64,000 nt of DNA from Clostridium sp. E02. Lineage in GTDB: Bacteria > Bacillota > Clostridia > Lachnospirales > Lachnospiraceae. Under the pieces are notes generated by a model. The model worked only from the letters and a program-made list of their open reading frames with translations. It was not told the origin of the DNA and made no database searches. The translations under genes and the position numbers were made by a program. Below, in pieces: positions 33,576 to 41,772 of this stretch. Every line of letters starts with the position of its first letter. Positions within the stretch are counted from its first letter, which is position 1. Location: NCBI RefSeq assembly GCF_003833015.1, contig NZ_RJLQ01000011.1:1-64000 (forward strand), written 5' to 3'.

Positions 33576-34334
33576 ATGAATCTACTAGGTAGTTTATTGA
33601 TTGCATTTTCCATGTATTCCCGTATTCCCATGCCACAGGTAGCGTGGACCAAGGAACGGATGAAATATGCCATGTGCTTTTTTCCACTGATTGGGGCGGG
33701 GATTGGTCTATTGGTATATCTCATCTGTTTTTTTACTGATTCCTTTGGCTTTCCATATATAAGGAAAATGATACCAATGGTGATTCCAGTTCTGGTCACT
33801 GGAGGGATTCATATGGATGGACTCTTGGATGTCATCGATGCAAGGTCATCCCATGGGGAGATATCGAAAAAATTAGAGATCCTTAAGGATCCCCACACCG
33901 GAGCGTTTGCAATCATTGGCTGTGTGGTCTATTTTCTTGTTTATCTGTCTTTTTTTATGGAGTTAGATTCTCATATGATTCCAGCTTACTGCATGGGATT
34001 TGTAATTACAAGGGCATTTAGCGGGTTGTCTGTGGTTACCTTTCCTATGGCAAAGAGCAGTGGACTTGCTGCTGCCTTTTCTAGTGGTGCACAGAAACGA
34101 ACCGTTGGTGTTACAATGGTGATTTATCTTGCGTTCTCTTTTTTTGGAATCTGGTATTTGGAGGGAGGAAGAGCTTTCCTTACGGTGGTTTTTATTTCTT
34201 CCCTTATTTATTGGCGATATTATCATATGGCGAAACAAGAATTTGGGGGAATTACCGGAGATTTGGCAGGCTATTTTCTTCAAGTGTGTGAACTGGCTTT
34301 GCTTATAGGGCTTTCCGTTCTCTCCCATTTCTAG
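33576..34334 (+). CDS. cobS: Adenosylcobinamide-GDP ribazoletransferase CobS
   Basis: A 252-residue membrane protein with about six or seven helices. AFSMYSRIPMP at the start and GGIHMDGLLDVIDARSSHG (about 78-96) with acidic metal-binding residues are CobS signatures. Together with KDPHTGAF these mark the CDP-alcohol-like active site. It joins the activated lower base to adenosylcobinamide-GDP to make cobalamin (5'-phosphate). GAAGGAG precedes the ATG. It starts the second cobalamin block. Confidence 0.95.
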   Translation: MNLLGSLLIAFSMYSRIPMPQVAWTKERMKYAMCFFPLIGAGIGLLVYLICFFTDSFGFPYIRKMIPMVIPVLVTGGIHMDGLLDVIDARSSHGEISKKLEILKDPHTGAFAIIGCVVYFLVYLSFFMELDSHMIPAYCMGFVITRAFSGLSVVTFPMAKSSGLAAAFSSGAQKRTVGVTMVIYLAFSFFGIWYLEGGRAFLTVVFISSLIYWRYYHMAKQEFGGITGDLAGYFLQVCELALLIGLSVLSHF

Positions 34335-34355
34335 TTTAAAAAGAAAGGATTTATT

Positions 34356-34736
34356 ATGAAATTAATTGTTGGTGGAGCTTGGCAGGGGAAGTTGTCTTTT
34401 GCTTTGGAGTTGTCAGGAAGTGAAGCGTCGGTGGTGGCAGAGGGAGACAAAGACGGTTTTGATAAGGCAATGACAAGTCCGGTGATTCATCATTTGCAGG
34501 AATACATTAGACGGTTGTTGCAGGAAGGAAAAGACCCAGGTGAATTTATTGATAAACTGAAGGAAGAAAATCCAGATGTGATTGTAACCTCCAATGAACT
34601 TGGCTGTGGAATTGTCCCCATGGATCCATTTGACAGAGTATGGAGGGAACAGACGGGACGAGCTGGAGAAAAACTGGCTAAAAACTGTGATGAAGTTTAT
34701 CGGGTGATATGCGGAATATCGGCTCGAATCAAATAG
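34356..34736 (+). CDS. Short CobU-like protein with degenerate P-loop
   Basis: 126 residues, against about 180-200 for CobU. The N-terminus, LIVGGAWQGKLSFALEL, has the CobU P-loop position but with Leu instead of Ser/Thr after GK. The C-terminal part, VTSNELGCGIVPMDPFDRVWREQTGRAGEKLAKNCDEVYRVICGI, follows the CobU C-terminal signature well (split: TSNELGCGIVP, then FDRVWREQTGRAGEKLA). The central kinase/GMP-transfer region is missing. It could be a specialised partner of the cobU at 29706, which lacks GxGIVP, or a decaying copy. Its frame is intact with AAAGGA upstream, and it overlaps the region before cbiB. Confidence 0.75.
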   Translation: MKLIVGGAWQGKLSFALELSGSEASVVAEGDKDGFDKAMTSPVIHHLQEYIRRLLQEGKDPGEFIDKLKEENPDVIVTSNELGCGIVPMDPFDRVWREQTGRAGEKLAKNCDEVYRVICGISARIK

Positions 34737-34759
34737 AAAAAAGACAAAGGATAAGAGAT

Positions 34760-35755
34760 ATGATACGTTTGCATTTAACCGCAGTATTATTGGGGTGTTT
34801 TCTGGATCTATGTTTTGGGGATCCTGATTGGCTTTGGCATCCAGTTTGTGCCATAGGCTCTCTCATTAATTGGTTAGAAAAAAAGTTAAGAAACCGGTTT
34901 TCAAAGGATAGAAAAGGGGAACAGTCATCCGGACTCATTCTGGTGATTTTGGTTCTCCTTACCACTGGAGGGCTATCCCTAGGAATTCTTATGATCGCAT
35001 ACATGGCATCGCCTTATGTTGGGCTTCTAATGGAGAGTCTGCTGTGTTATCAGATGATGGCCTGGCATTCTTTGAAGAAGGAAAGTATGAAAGTGTATTA
35101 TGCGTTTCAAAGACAGGATTTAGAGGGAGCCAGGTATGCCGTGTCCATGATTGTGGGAAGAGATACCAAAGAGTTGACCGATGTGGGAATCACAAAAGCA
35201 GCGGTTGAGACCATAGCAGAAAACACTTCCGATGGAATCATTGCGCCCTTTCTTTTCATGGTTTGCTTTGGAGGTGTGGGTGGAGCTCTTTATAAGGCAG
35301 TGAATACCATGGATTCCATGATCGGATATCAGAATGAACGGTACCTCTGGTTTGGACGGGCTGCAGCAAAGTTAGATGATATAATCAATTATTTGCCAGC
35401 TAGAATTTCTGCAGGATTGATGATCGGGGCAGGATATATATGCCAATTTTTTCATTCCTTATATGAGAAAAAGGAGAATCCTTACAGCGGGAGTTGTGGC
35501 CTTCGTATATTCTTGCGGGATCGGTTCAACCATAAAAGTCCCAATTCAGCGCAGACCGAAGCGGTGTGTGCCGGAGTGTTACAGGTGGAATTGGCTGGGA
35601 ATGCTCGTTATTTTGGGACTTTATATGAAAAGCCAACCATAGGGGATCCAATAAGATCCATTGAATATGAGGATATTCGCCGGGCGAATGTTCTGATGTC
35701 TGTTACCTATCTGCTGGCATTGCTGCCAGTGGTATTACTTGTGGTTTTATTGTGA
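34760..35755 (+). CDS. cbiB: Adenosylcobinamide-phosphate synthase CbiB
   Basis: A 331-residue membrane protein. LDLCFGDPDWLWHPVCAIG near the start, VGRDTKELTDVGITKAAVETIAENTSDGIIAPF in the middle (given in two parts: VGRDTKEL, ETIAENTSDGIIAPF), and DDIINYLPARI are CbiB signatures. It attaches aminopropanol phosphate to adenosylcobyric acid. The ATG at 34760 is preferred because it gives the usual membrane N-terminus and has AAAGG upstream. A frame from 34709 overlaps the previous gene. CobD, which makes its substrate, is the next gene. Confidence 0.94.
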   Translation: MIRLHLTAVLLGCFLDLCFGDPDWLWHPVCAIGSLINWLEKKLRNRFSKDRKGEQSSGLILVILVLLTTGGLSLGILMIAYMASPYVGLLMESLLCYQMMAWHSLKKESMKVYYAFQRQDLEGARYAVSMIVGRDTKELTDVGITKAAVETIAENTSDGIIAPFLFMVCFGGVGGALYKAVNTMDSMIGYQNERYLWFGRAAAKLDDIINYLPARISAGLMIGAGYICQFFHSLYEKKENPYSGSCGLRIFLRDRFNHKSPNSAQTEAVCAGVLQVELAGNARYFGTLYEKPTIGDPIRSIEYEDIRRANVLMSVTYLLALLPVVLLVVLL

Positions 35756-35791
35756 TTTTATATAGGAAGAGTTTGACAGGAGAAAACGAAT

Positions 35792-36967
35792 ATGGAATAT
35801 CAACACGGTGGAGATATCTACACGAACAGTGTTACCTTGGACTATTCGGCGAATATCAACCCTCTGGGTCTCCCAAGGGGGGTGAGAGAAGCTGTTTTAA
35901 GAACCATTGATACTTGTTGTTGCTATCCGGACAGCAGAAATCAAAGGTTAAGGGAAAGAATAGCCACATTTCATAGGATTGAACCAGAGGAGGTGATCTG
36001 TGGCAATGGAGCGGCCGATCTGATTTTTCAGATTGTTCAGGCAAGAAAACCCAAAGAGGCCTTGCTCTTAGCCCCTTCTTTTGCAGAATATGAACAGGCA
36101 CTTCATGCAGTGGGGTGTAAGATTACATATTATGATTTAAAGGCCTCCAATGGTTTTATGCTGTCTTTACAGGAATTGGCAAAATGGTTGAAATGGAATG
36201 GGAAAAAAATTCAGATGTTGTTCTTGTGTAATCCAAACAATCCCACTGGTTTGGTTGTGACAAAAGAAGAAATAGAGGATCTTTTGATCGTCTGTAGAGA
36301 ACAGGGAATTTTTTGTGTAATAGATGAATGCTTCAATGAGTTTTTGGATGAACCAGATCGATATTCCATTTTGTCACAGATCCAAAGTGGAAATTATGAT
36401 CATGTATTTCTCTTAAAAGCATTTACCAAAATTTATGCCATGGCTGGCATACGGCTAGGATATGGAATTTGTAAAAATGTATCGGTGTTGGATCAAATGA
36501 ATGGAATTCGACAACCATGGAGTGTCTCTTCGTTTGCCCAGGCTGCAGGTGAGGCTGCACTTTCAGAAACAGGATATGTAGAGGAAACCAGAGCTCTCAT
36601 CTCCACTGAGCGTGCTTATTTAAAGGAAATGCTGAAGAATATGGGATTTTGTGTTTTTGACTCCAAAGCAAATTATATATTTTTTCGGGATACTAGAGAA
36701 GAAGCATGTAAGAAGGAGCAGCTTCTATATAAAGAATTACTTCATGAGAAGGTTCTTATTCGTTCCTGCTCCAATTACAGGGGACTTGATGATACTTATT
36801 ATCGGATCTGTGTAAAAAAACGGAAAGAAAATGAACGGTTTCTAGCCGTGTTAAAATCCATCATAACAGAAGGGAAACAGATAAATGGCAAAGACAATTA
36901 TGATACAGGGAACGATGTCAAATGCAGGAAAGAGTCTGATCACGGCAGGGCTTTGCCGCATATTTAA
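35792..36967 (+). CDS. cobD: L-threonine-O-3-phosphate decarboxylase CobD
   Basis: A 391-residue fold-type I PLP enzyme: [22 protein letters not shown] at the start, [19 protein letters not shown], and [20 protein letters not shown] with the PLP Lys. It makes aminopropanol phosphate for CbiB. The family normally ends at about 360 residues. Here the frame continues 83 bases into cbiP, adding a 27-residue polar tail that is a shifted reading of the cbiP start, probably after loss of the original stop. AGGAG precedes the ATG. Confidence 0.93.
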   Translation: MEYQHGGDIYTNSVTLDYSANINPLGLPRGVREAVLRTIDTCCCYPDSRNQRLRERIATFHRIEPEEVICGNGAADLIFQIVQARKPKEALLLAPSFAEYEQALHAVGCKITYYDLKASNGFMLSLQELAKWLKWNGKKIQMLFLCNPNNPTGLVVTKEEIEDLLIVCREQGIFCVIDECFNEFLDEPDRYSILSQIQSGNYDHVFLLKAFTKIYAMAGIRLGYGICKNVSVLDQMNGIRQPWSVSSFAQAAGEAALSETGYVEETRALISTERAYLKEMLKNMGFCVFDSKANYIFFRDTREEACKKEQLLYKELLHEKVLIRSCSNYRGLDDTYYRICVKKRKENERFLAVLKSIITEGKQINGKDNYDTGNDVKCRKESDHGRALPHI

Positions 36968-38432
36968 ACAAGGCGGATATCGGGTGGCTCCTTTCAAATC
37001 TCAAAATATGGCGTTAAACTCTTATATTACAGAAGAAGGCCTGGAAATGGGGCGTGCTCAGGTGGTACAGGCGGAAGCGGCTGGGGTAAAGCCTGAGGCG
37101 GCGATGAACCCTATTCTTTTAAAGCCAACCAATGATATAGGATCTCAGGTGATTGTCAATGGCATTTCTATAGGGAATATGCCGGCCAAAGAATACTTTG
37201 CCTATAAAAAACAATTGATTCCAGAGATAGAGAAGGCCTTTTTAAAACTTTCCAATGAATATGATATTATCGTGATAGAAGGAGCTGGCAGTCCGGCTGA
37301 AATCAATCTAAAGCAAGAGGATATTGTCAATATGGGGATGGCAAAGATGGCGGATGCTCCGGTGCTGCTGGTTGGTGATATAGATCGGGGTGGTGTGTTT
37401 GCACAACTGTATGGAACAGTTATGCTCTTAGAGCCGGAAGAGAGAACACGGATAAAAGGATTGATTGTCAACAAATTTCGGGGAGACAAATCCATCCTAG
37501 ATCCAGGGCTTGCTATGATAGAGGAAAAATTGCAGATTCCCATTGCAGGTGTGGTCCCTTATATGAAGGTGGACATTGAAGAAGAGGACAGTCTGGGAAA
37601 TCATCTCATGGGAACAGGGAAAACAAATAAAACGGCCGTGGAGATTGCGATTATACGTTTCCCAAGAATTTCTAATTTTACAGACTTTTCCGTGTTTTCC
37701 ACGATGGAAGAAGTGTCTCTTTCTTATGTGGATTCGGTTCAGAATTTAAAAAATGCAGATTTTATCATTCTTCCTGGAACGAAAAACACCATCGAAGATC
37801 TATTGTGGATGCGGCAGAATGGGCTGGAAGCTGCTATATTAAAGCGAGAGGCAGAAGGGGTACCAATATTTGGGATCTGCGGAGGGTTTCAAATGTTAGG
37901 AGAAAGTCTTTCTGATCCGGAAGCGGTAGAATCCCAAGCTGGACGAAATCTTTTAAGAGGAATGAATCTGTTGCCTGTGCGTACAATCTTTGGGAAAGAA
38001 AAGACCAGAGCGAGAGTGACCGGTGCTTGCACAGGGATCGAAGGGATATTAAAAGATCTTTCTGGTATGGAAGTAGATGGGTATGAGATTCATATGGGGG
38101 AGACGAAAAGAGCACTGCCTCCTCTTGCTTATGTCATGGAGTCTCAGTCAGGTTCCCATCTTGCGAAGATGGACGGGTGTCAGAAACGCAATGTATATGG
38201 AACTTATATCCATGGCTTTTTTGATAAAGAAGGAATCGCAGAGACAATTGTAACATCCCTTATGAAAAAGAAGGGACTTTCATTTGAACGAAATGGGACG
38301 TTTGATTATCACGAATATAAAGAGAAACAATATGACTTACTAGCTCGATATTTAAGAGATTCCCTTGAATTGAAACAAATCTATGAGATGATGGGCCTAG
38401 AATGGGACGAAAACGGAGGGATTCATGATTGA
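36885..38432 (+). CDS. cbiP: Cobyric acid synthase CbiP
   Basis: The 515-residue protein has [20 protein letters not shown] (P-loop) and [14 protein letters not shown] at the start, [29 protein letters not shown], and [11 protein letters not shown] with the amidotransferase Cys at about residue 331. It amidates b, d, e and g side chains of the corrin. AGAAGGGAAAC lies before the ATG inside cobD, so the two are tightly overlapped. The stop overlaps cbiC by 8 bases. Confidence 0.96.
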   Translation: MAKTIMIQGTMSNAGKSLITAGLCRIFKQGGYRVAPFKSQNMALNSYITEEGLEMGRAQVVQAEAAGVKPEAAMNPILLKPTNDIGSQVIVNGISIGNMPAKEYFAYKKQLIPEIEKAFLKLSNEYDIIVIEGAGSPAEINLKQEDIVNMGMAKMADAPVLLVGDIDRGGVFAQLYGTVMLLEPEERTRIKGLIVNKFRGDKSILDPGLAMIEEKLQIPIAGVVPYMKVDIEEEDSLGNHLMGTGKTNKTAVEIAIIRFPRISNFTDFSVFSTMEEVSLSYVDSVQNLKNADFIILPGTKNTIEDLLWMRQNGLEAAILKREAEGVPIFGICGGFQMLGESLSDPEAVESQAGRNLLRGMNLLPVRTIFGKEKTRARVTGACTGIEGILKDLSGMEVDGYEIHMGETKRALPPLAYVMESQSGSHLAKMDGCQKRNVYGTYIHGFFDKEGIAETIVTSLMKKKGLSFERNGTFDYHEYKEKQYDLLARYLRDSLELKQIYEMMGLEWDENGGIHD

Positions 38433-39057
38433 TAAGAAATTAGAACGGGTACTTCCCGGAGAAATCGAAAAAAGAAGCTTTGAGATAATTACGAAAGAAC
38501 TGGGAACAAGAATTCTGGACCCTGAGAATGAACTGGTAATGAAACGAGTGATTCATACAACAGCAGATTTTGAATATGCCGATCATTTGAAATTTTCTTC
38601 CCATGCGGTGACGAAGGGAATTGCTGCATTAAAGGAGGGGATACCGGTCATTACCGATACCACTATGGGAAAAGCTGGGATCAACAAACGTGCGCTGAGT
38701 CGCATAGGAAGCGCTGTACACTGTTTTATAGCGGATGAAGATGTAGCGGAAACCGCAAAGGAAAAACAAACAACAAGGGCTTGTGCCAGTATGGATAAGG
38801 CTGCAGGACTTTCTGGGGATTGTATCTTTGCGGTTGGGAATGCACCTACGGCACTGGTTCGCCTCTATGAACTGATCAAGGAAGGTAAACTTCATCCAAG
38901 ACTAATCATTGGAGTTCCCGTGGGATTTGTGAATGTGATACAGTCTAAGGAGTTGATTATGTCTCTTACGGATGTTCCTTATATCGTCGCTGAAGGAAGA
39001 AAGGGAGGAAGCAATGTAGCTGCCGCAATTGTCAATGCATTGCTTTATCAAATTTAA
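38425..39057 (+). CDS. cbiC: Cobalt-precorrin-8 methylmutase CbiC
   Basis: The 210-residue protein starts with [21 protein letters not shown] and has [17 protein letters not shown] with the catalytic His, [29 protein letters not shown] and [14 protein letters not shown]. It moves the C11 methyl to C12 to give cobyrinic acid. It is the last gene of the second cobalamin block, though its reaction belongs between CbiT and CbiA of the first. Confidence 0.95.
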   Translation: MIDKKLERVLPGEIEKRSFEIITKELGTRILDPENELVMKRVIHTTADFEYADHLKFSSHAVTKGIAALKEGIPVITDTTMGKAGINKRALSRIGSAVHCFIADEDVAETAKEKQTTRACASMDKAAGLSGDCIFAVGNAPTALVRLYELIKEGKLHPRLIIGVPVGFVNVIQSKELIMSLTDVPYIVAEGRKGGSNVAAAIVNALLYQI

Positions 39058-39070
39058 GAAAGAAGGAATC

Positions 39071-39107
39071 ACAGCAGACTAGGTCAACTGACTGAGTCTG
39101 CTGTTTT
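39071..39107. terminator. Bidirectional terminator; contains the CYTH stop codon
   Basis: ACAGCAGACT (39071-39080) and AGTCTGCTGT (39095-39104) form a perfect 10-bp stem with a 14-base loop, then TTTT. The stop codon of the minus-strand CYTH gene (39081-39079) overlaps the 5' arm. Confidence 0.82.
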
Positions 39108-39531
39108 GATAGTCTCCAGACATCGTCACGTCCCTACCGAACCAGGAAGGAGGGGGAAAAGACTGAGCTTCTTCTATGGTTGTAAATTCCACTTCGGCTA
39201 ACATAAGACCTTTATAACGTCCCTCAAAAACATCAAGTTCGATGAGAAGATGGTCGGAATCTTTAACCGGGATGCAGTAACGTGTTTTCGTAAGAATATG
39301 ACCATCTGCTTTTTTGATCAAATGGCGATAGGAGTCTTCCGTTAAAGGTAGATTATATTCTTCTCTGGCGAGCAACCCTTTTGATTTATAAGTAAGGTAA
39401 TACGTATCGTCTTCTTTACGCACTCGGACAACTGGATTGGTAGAGAGATAACCCTGTTCGATCAGATGATGGGGAAAAGTGTTGTAATTTGGGGGAGGAT
39501 TTGTAACTAAAAACTTGCGTTCAATTTCCAT
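39079..39531 (-). CDS. CYTH-domain protein
   Basis: A 150-residue protein starting MEIERKFLV, the CYTH signature, with VRVRKEDDTYYLTYKSKG, EEYNLPLTE, KTRY and LLIELDVFEGRYKGLMLAEVEF following as the alternating basic/acidic strands of the triphosphate tunnel. CYTH enzymes act on triphosphates (inorganic triphosphate, ThTP) or make cAMP; in Clostridia the role is usually unproven. The ATG at 39531 has GAAGGAG at ideal distance. A frame from 39762 would add a hydrophobic 77-residue stretch with no ribosome site and is rejected. Confidence 0.88.
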   Translation of the reverse strand: MEIERKFLVTNPPPNYNTFPHHLIEQGYLSTNPVVRVRKEDDTYYLTYKSKGLLAREEYNLPLTEDSYRHLIKKADGHILTKTRYCIPVKDSDHLLIELDVFEGRYKGLMLAEVEFTTIEEAQSFPPPSWFGRDVTMSGDYQNSRLSQLT

Positions 39532-39755
39532 AAATAAACTCCTTCGCAAAAGGTGAAAAATTAGTGGGGAAACAGGGGTAGTATACCACAAATAGATAAA
39601 AATTAGAAGAAGGTGGTAAAATAATAAAAAACATGTTAAGATGAAAAAAACTGGAATGTAGCAAAATACAGGAGATGCCATGGCAAATGGTGCACTAGAA
39701 GAAATAAAGATTACGGGAGACAGTAATTTGAATTGTAAGTAGGGGGACAAATAAA

Positions 39756-40316
39756 ATGGCAAAGGTATATGCGTTTTTAGCGGATGGTTTGGAAGAGGTG
39801 GAATTGCTTGCAGTCGTTGATGTTTTAATCAGAGGAGGTCAGGAGGTGTTGATGGTCTCTATTAGTGGGGATAAGGAAGTGGTAGGTTCCCACGACATTG
39901 TTTTGCAGGCAGATGCTTTGTTTTCTGAAGTGAATTTAAAAGACGGGGATGTTCTATTCTTGCCAGGAGGCATGCCCGGAACCAAAAATCTGGGGGAACA
40001 TGAGGGACTAGCCAATGCACTTATACAGGCGGATCAGGAGAACAAACGAATTGCTGCGATTTGCGCTGCACCCAGTGTTCTAGGAAAACTAGGGATCTTA
40101 GAAGGGAAAACCGCAACCTGTTATCCAGGTTATGAATCACAGCTTAAAGGAGCAAATTATACTCGCCAGGGTGTTGTTACAGATGGGAATGTAACAACAG
40201 CAAGAGGTCTGGGGTATGCGCTTGATATGGGGCTTGAACTTCTTTGTTTGTTAACAAACAGGGAACATGCCAGTCAGATCAAAGAGGCAATCCAGTATGA
40301 TTCCAATGAAATATAA
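39756..40316 (+). CDS. DJ-1/PfpI (YajL-type) family protein
   Basis: A 186-residue flavodoxin-like protein with YAFLADGLEEVELL, LFLPGGMPGTKNLGEH and AAICAAPSVLGKLG, whose Cys (about 103) is the conserved nucleophile-elbow residue; TARGLGYALDMGLELL follows. Family members protect against oxidative and carbonyl stress or act as deglycases (debated). TAGGGGG precedes the ATG. The stop falls inside the start region of the next gene. Confidence 0.92.
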   Translation: MAKVYAFLADGLEEVELLAVVDVLIRGGQEVLMVSISGDKEVVGSHDIVLQADALFSEVNLKDGDVLFLPGGMPGTKNLGEHEGLANALIQADQENKRIAAICAAPSVLGKLGILEGKTATCYPGYESQLKGANYTRQGVVTDGNVTTARGLGYALDMGLELLCLLTNREHASQIKEAIQYDSNEI

Positions 40317-41769
40317 ATGGATGAATGGTAAAAAAAAAGGATGGCTGCCGTTGGGCGGCATAGTATTTTTACTATGTGTTGTTATGGGGTGTCAAGGAAA
40401 GACTCCATATGATTTGTCAGTGAAAAATCCTGTTACCGTTACTATCTGGCACTATTACAGTGGGGTGCAAAAAGAAGCTTTTGATCATTTTGTTAGAATT
40501 TTTAATGAGGATGAAGGCAGAAAGAAAGGGATCGTAGTTAAGGCTTTCAGTAAAGGAAGTATAGAGGAATTAGGCAAACGGATTGATGACAGCATAGAAA
40601 AGAAAATTGGATCAGAAGCCCTTCCGGATGTAATTGCCGCTTATGCAGATAAAGCGTATGAGATGGATCAATTAGGACTGACTGCAGATTTAGACCCCTA
40701 TCTGACCATGGAAGAGATATCTGAGTATGTAGATGTCTATATGGACGAAGGAAGGTTTGACGAGGACGGAAGTATAAAAGTCTATCCCGTTGCAAAATCC
40801 ACGGAAATACTATCCGTCAATATAACGGACTGGAATAAGTTTGCGGCGGCGACAGGAGAAACAGAAGCTCCATTCCAAACATGGGAAGGAATTACGAAGA
40901 TGGCGAAGTCCTATTATCAATGGTCAGACAGCCTGACGGAGGAACCCAATGACGGGAAGGCATTTTTTGGTAGAGATGCATTTGCAAACTACATAATTAT
41001 TGGCAGTAAGCAACTTGGACATGAGATTTTTCAAGTAAAAGATGGAAAAACAGTTCTGGATTTTGATAAAAACGCTATGAGTAAGTTGTGGGAATGTTAT
41101 TACATCCCATATATAAATGGATACTTTGGTGCTTACGGAATGTATCGTAGTGATGATGTAAAAACGGGGCGGCTGGTGGCGTTTGTGGGGGCGACCAGTG
41201 GGGCATCTTATTTTCCACAATCTGTGACCTTAGGAGATGGGACCAGTTACGAAATTGAAAACAAATTGTATCCTCTCCCCAATTTTTCAGGAACCGTTCC
41301 CTGTGCAGTGTCTCAGGGGGCAGGGCTGATGGTTTTTCGCTCGGATCCAAAGAAAGAATATGCAGCGGTATGCTTTCTTAAGTGGTTTACTGGTGTGGAA
41401 CAGAATCTGGAGTTTTCCACCGCCACCGGTTATCTGCCCGTCAAAAAGGCAGCAGCAGATCAGGCAGTTCAATCGTTGAAAAAAACAAGTGAATGCAGTA
41501 CAGTGGGAAACAATCTTTTGATTGGACTTGATCTAGCCAATCGTTACACACTCTATACATCACCTCCTTTTTATCATGGAGAGCAGGCTAGAAAAATACT
41601 TAATACTTCTATGGCAGAGAAGGCAGAAGAGGATTATAAAAAAGTGCGTTTGCTTTTGAGCCAGGGAATGAAGCGGGAACGAGCGGTGTCTGCTTTTGAA
41701 TCAGAAGAGAATTTTAATCTCTGGTACGAAGATACGAAAAAGAAGCTGGTAACGATTCTTGGAGAATAA
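40297..41769 (+). CDS. Lipoprotein extracellular solute-binding protein
   Basis: A 490-residue protein with a basic start, a hydrophobic core and a lipobox ending VVMGC, so it is a lipid-anchored surface protein. VTVTIWHYYSGVQKEAFDHF and AAYADKAYEMDQLG match family 1 (sugar-type) ABC binding proteins, as does PCAVSQGAGLMVF later on. No permease or ATPase follows; a membrane GGDEF-EAL protein starts 3 bases after the stop. It therefore probably serves as the ligand sensor of that protein. The ATG at 40297 is chosen for GAGG 9 bases upstream; it overlaps the DJ-1 gene by 20 bases. Confidence 0.82.
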   Translation: MIPMKYKWMNGKKKGWLPLGGIVFLLCVVMGCQGKTPYDLSVKNPVTVTIWHYYSGVQKEAFDHFVRIFNEDEGRKKGIVVKAFSKGSIEELGKRIDDSIEKKIGSEALPDVIAAYADKAYEMDQLGLTADLDPYLTMEEISEYVDVYMDEGRFDEDGSIKVYPVAKSTEILSVNITDWNKFAAATGETEAPFQTWEGITKMAKSYYQWSDSLTEEPNDGKAFFGRDAFANYIIIGSKQLGHEIFQVKDGKTVLDFDKNAMSKLWECYYIPYINGYFGAYGMYRSDDVKTGRLVAFVGATSGASYFPQSVTLGDGTSYEIENKLYPLPNFSGTVPCAVSQGAGLMVFRSDPKKEYAAVCFLKWFTGVEQNLEFSTATGYLPVKKAAADQAVQSLKKTSECSTVGNNLLIGLDLANRYTLYTSPPFYHGEQARKILNTSMAEKAEEDYKKVRLLLSQGMKRERAVSAFESEENFNLWYEDTKKKLVTILGE

Positions 41770-41772
41770 TTT

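Noticed and set aside
39532-39762. Hydrophobic N-terminal extension of the CYTH protein
   Set aside because: MEIERKFL is the known domain start and has GAAGGAG upstream; the extension has no ribosome site.
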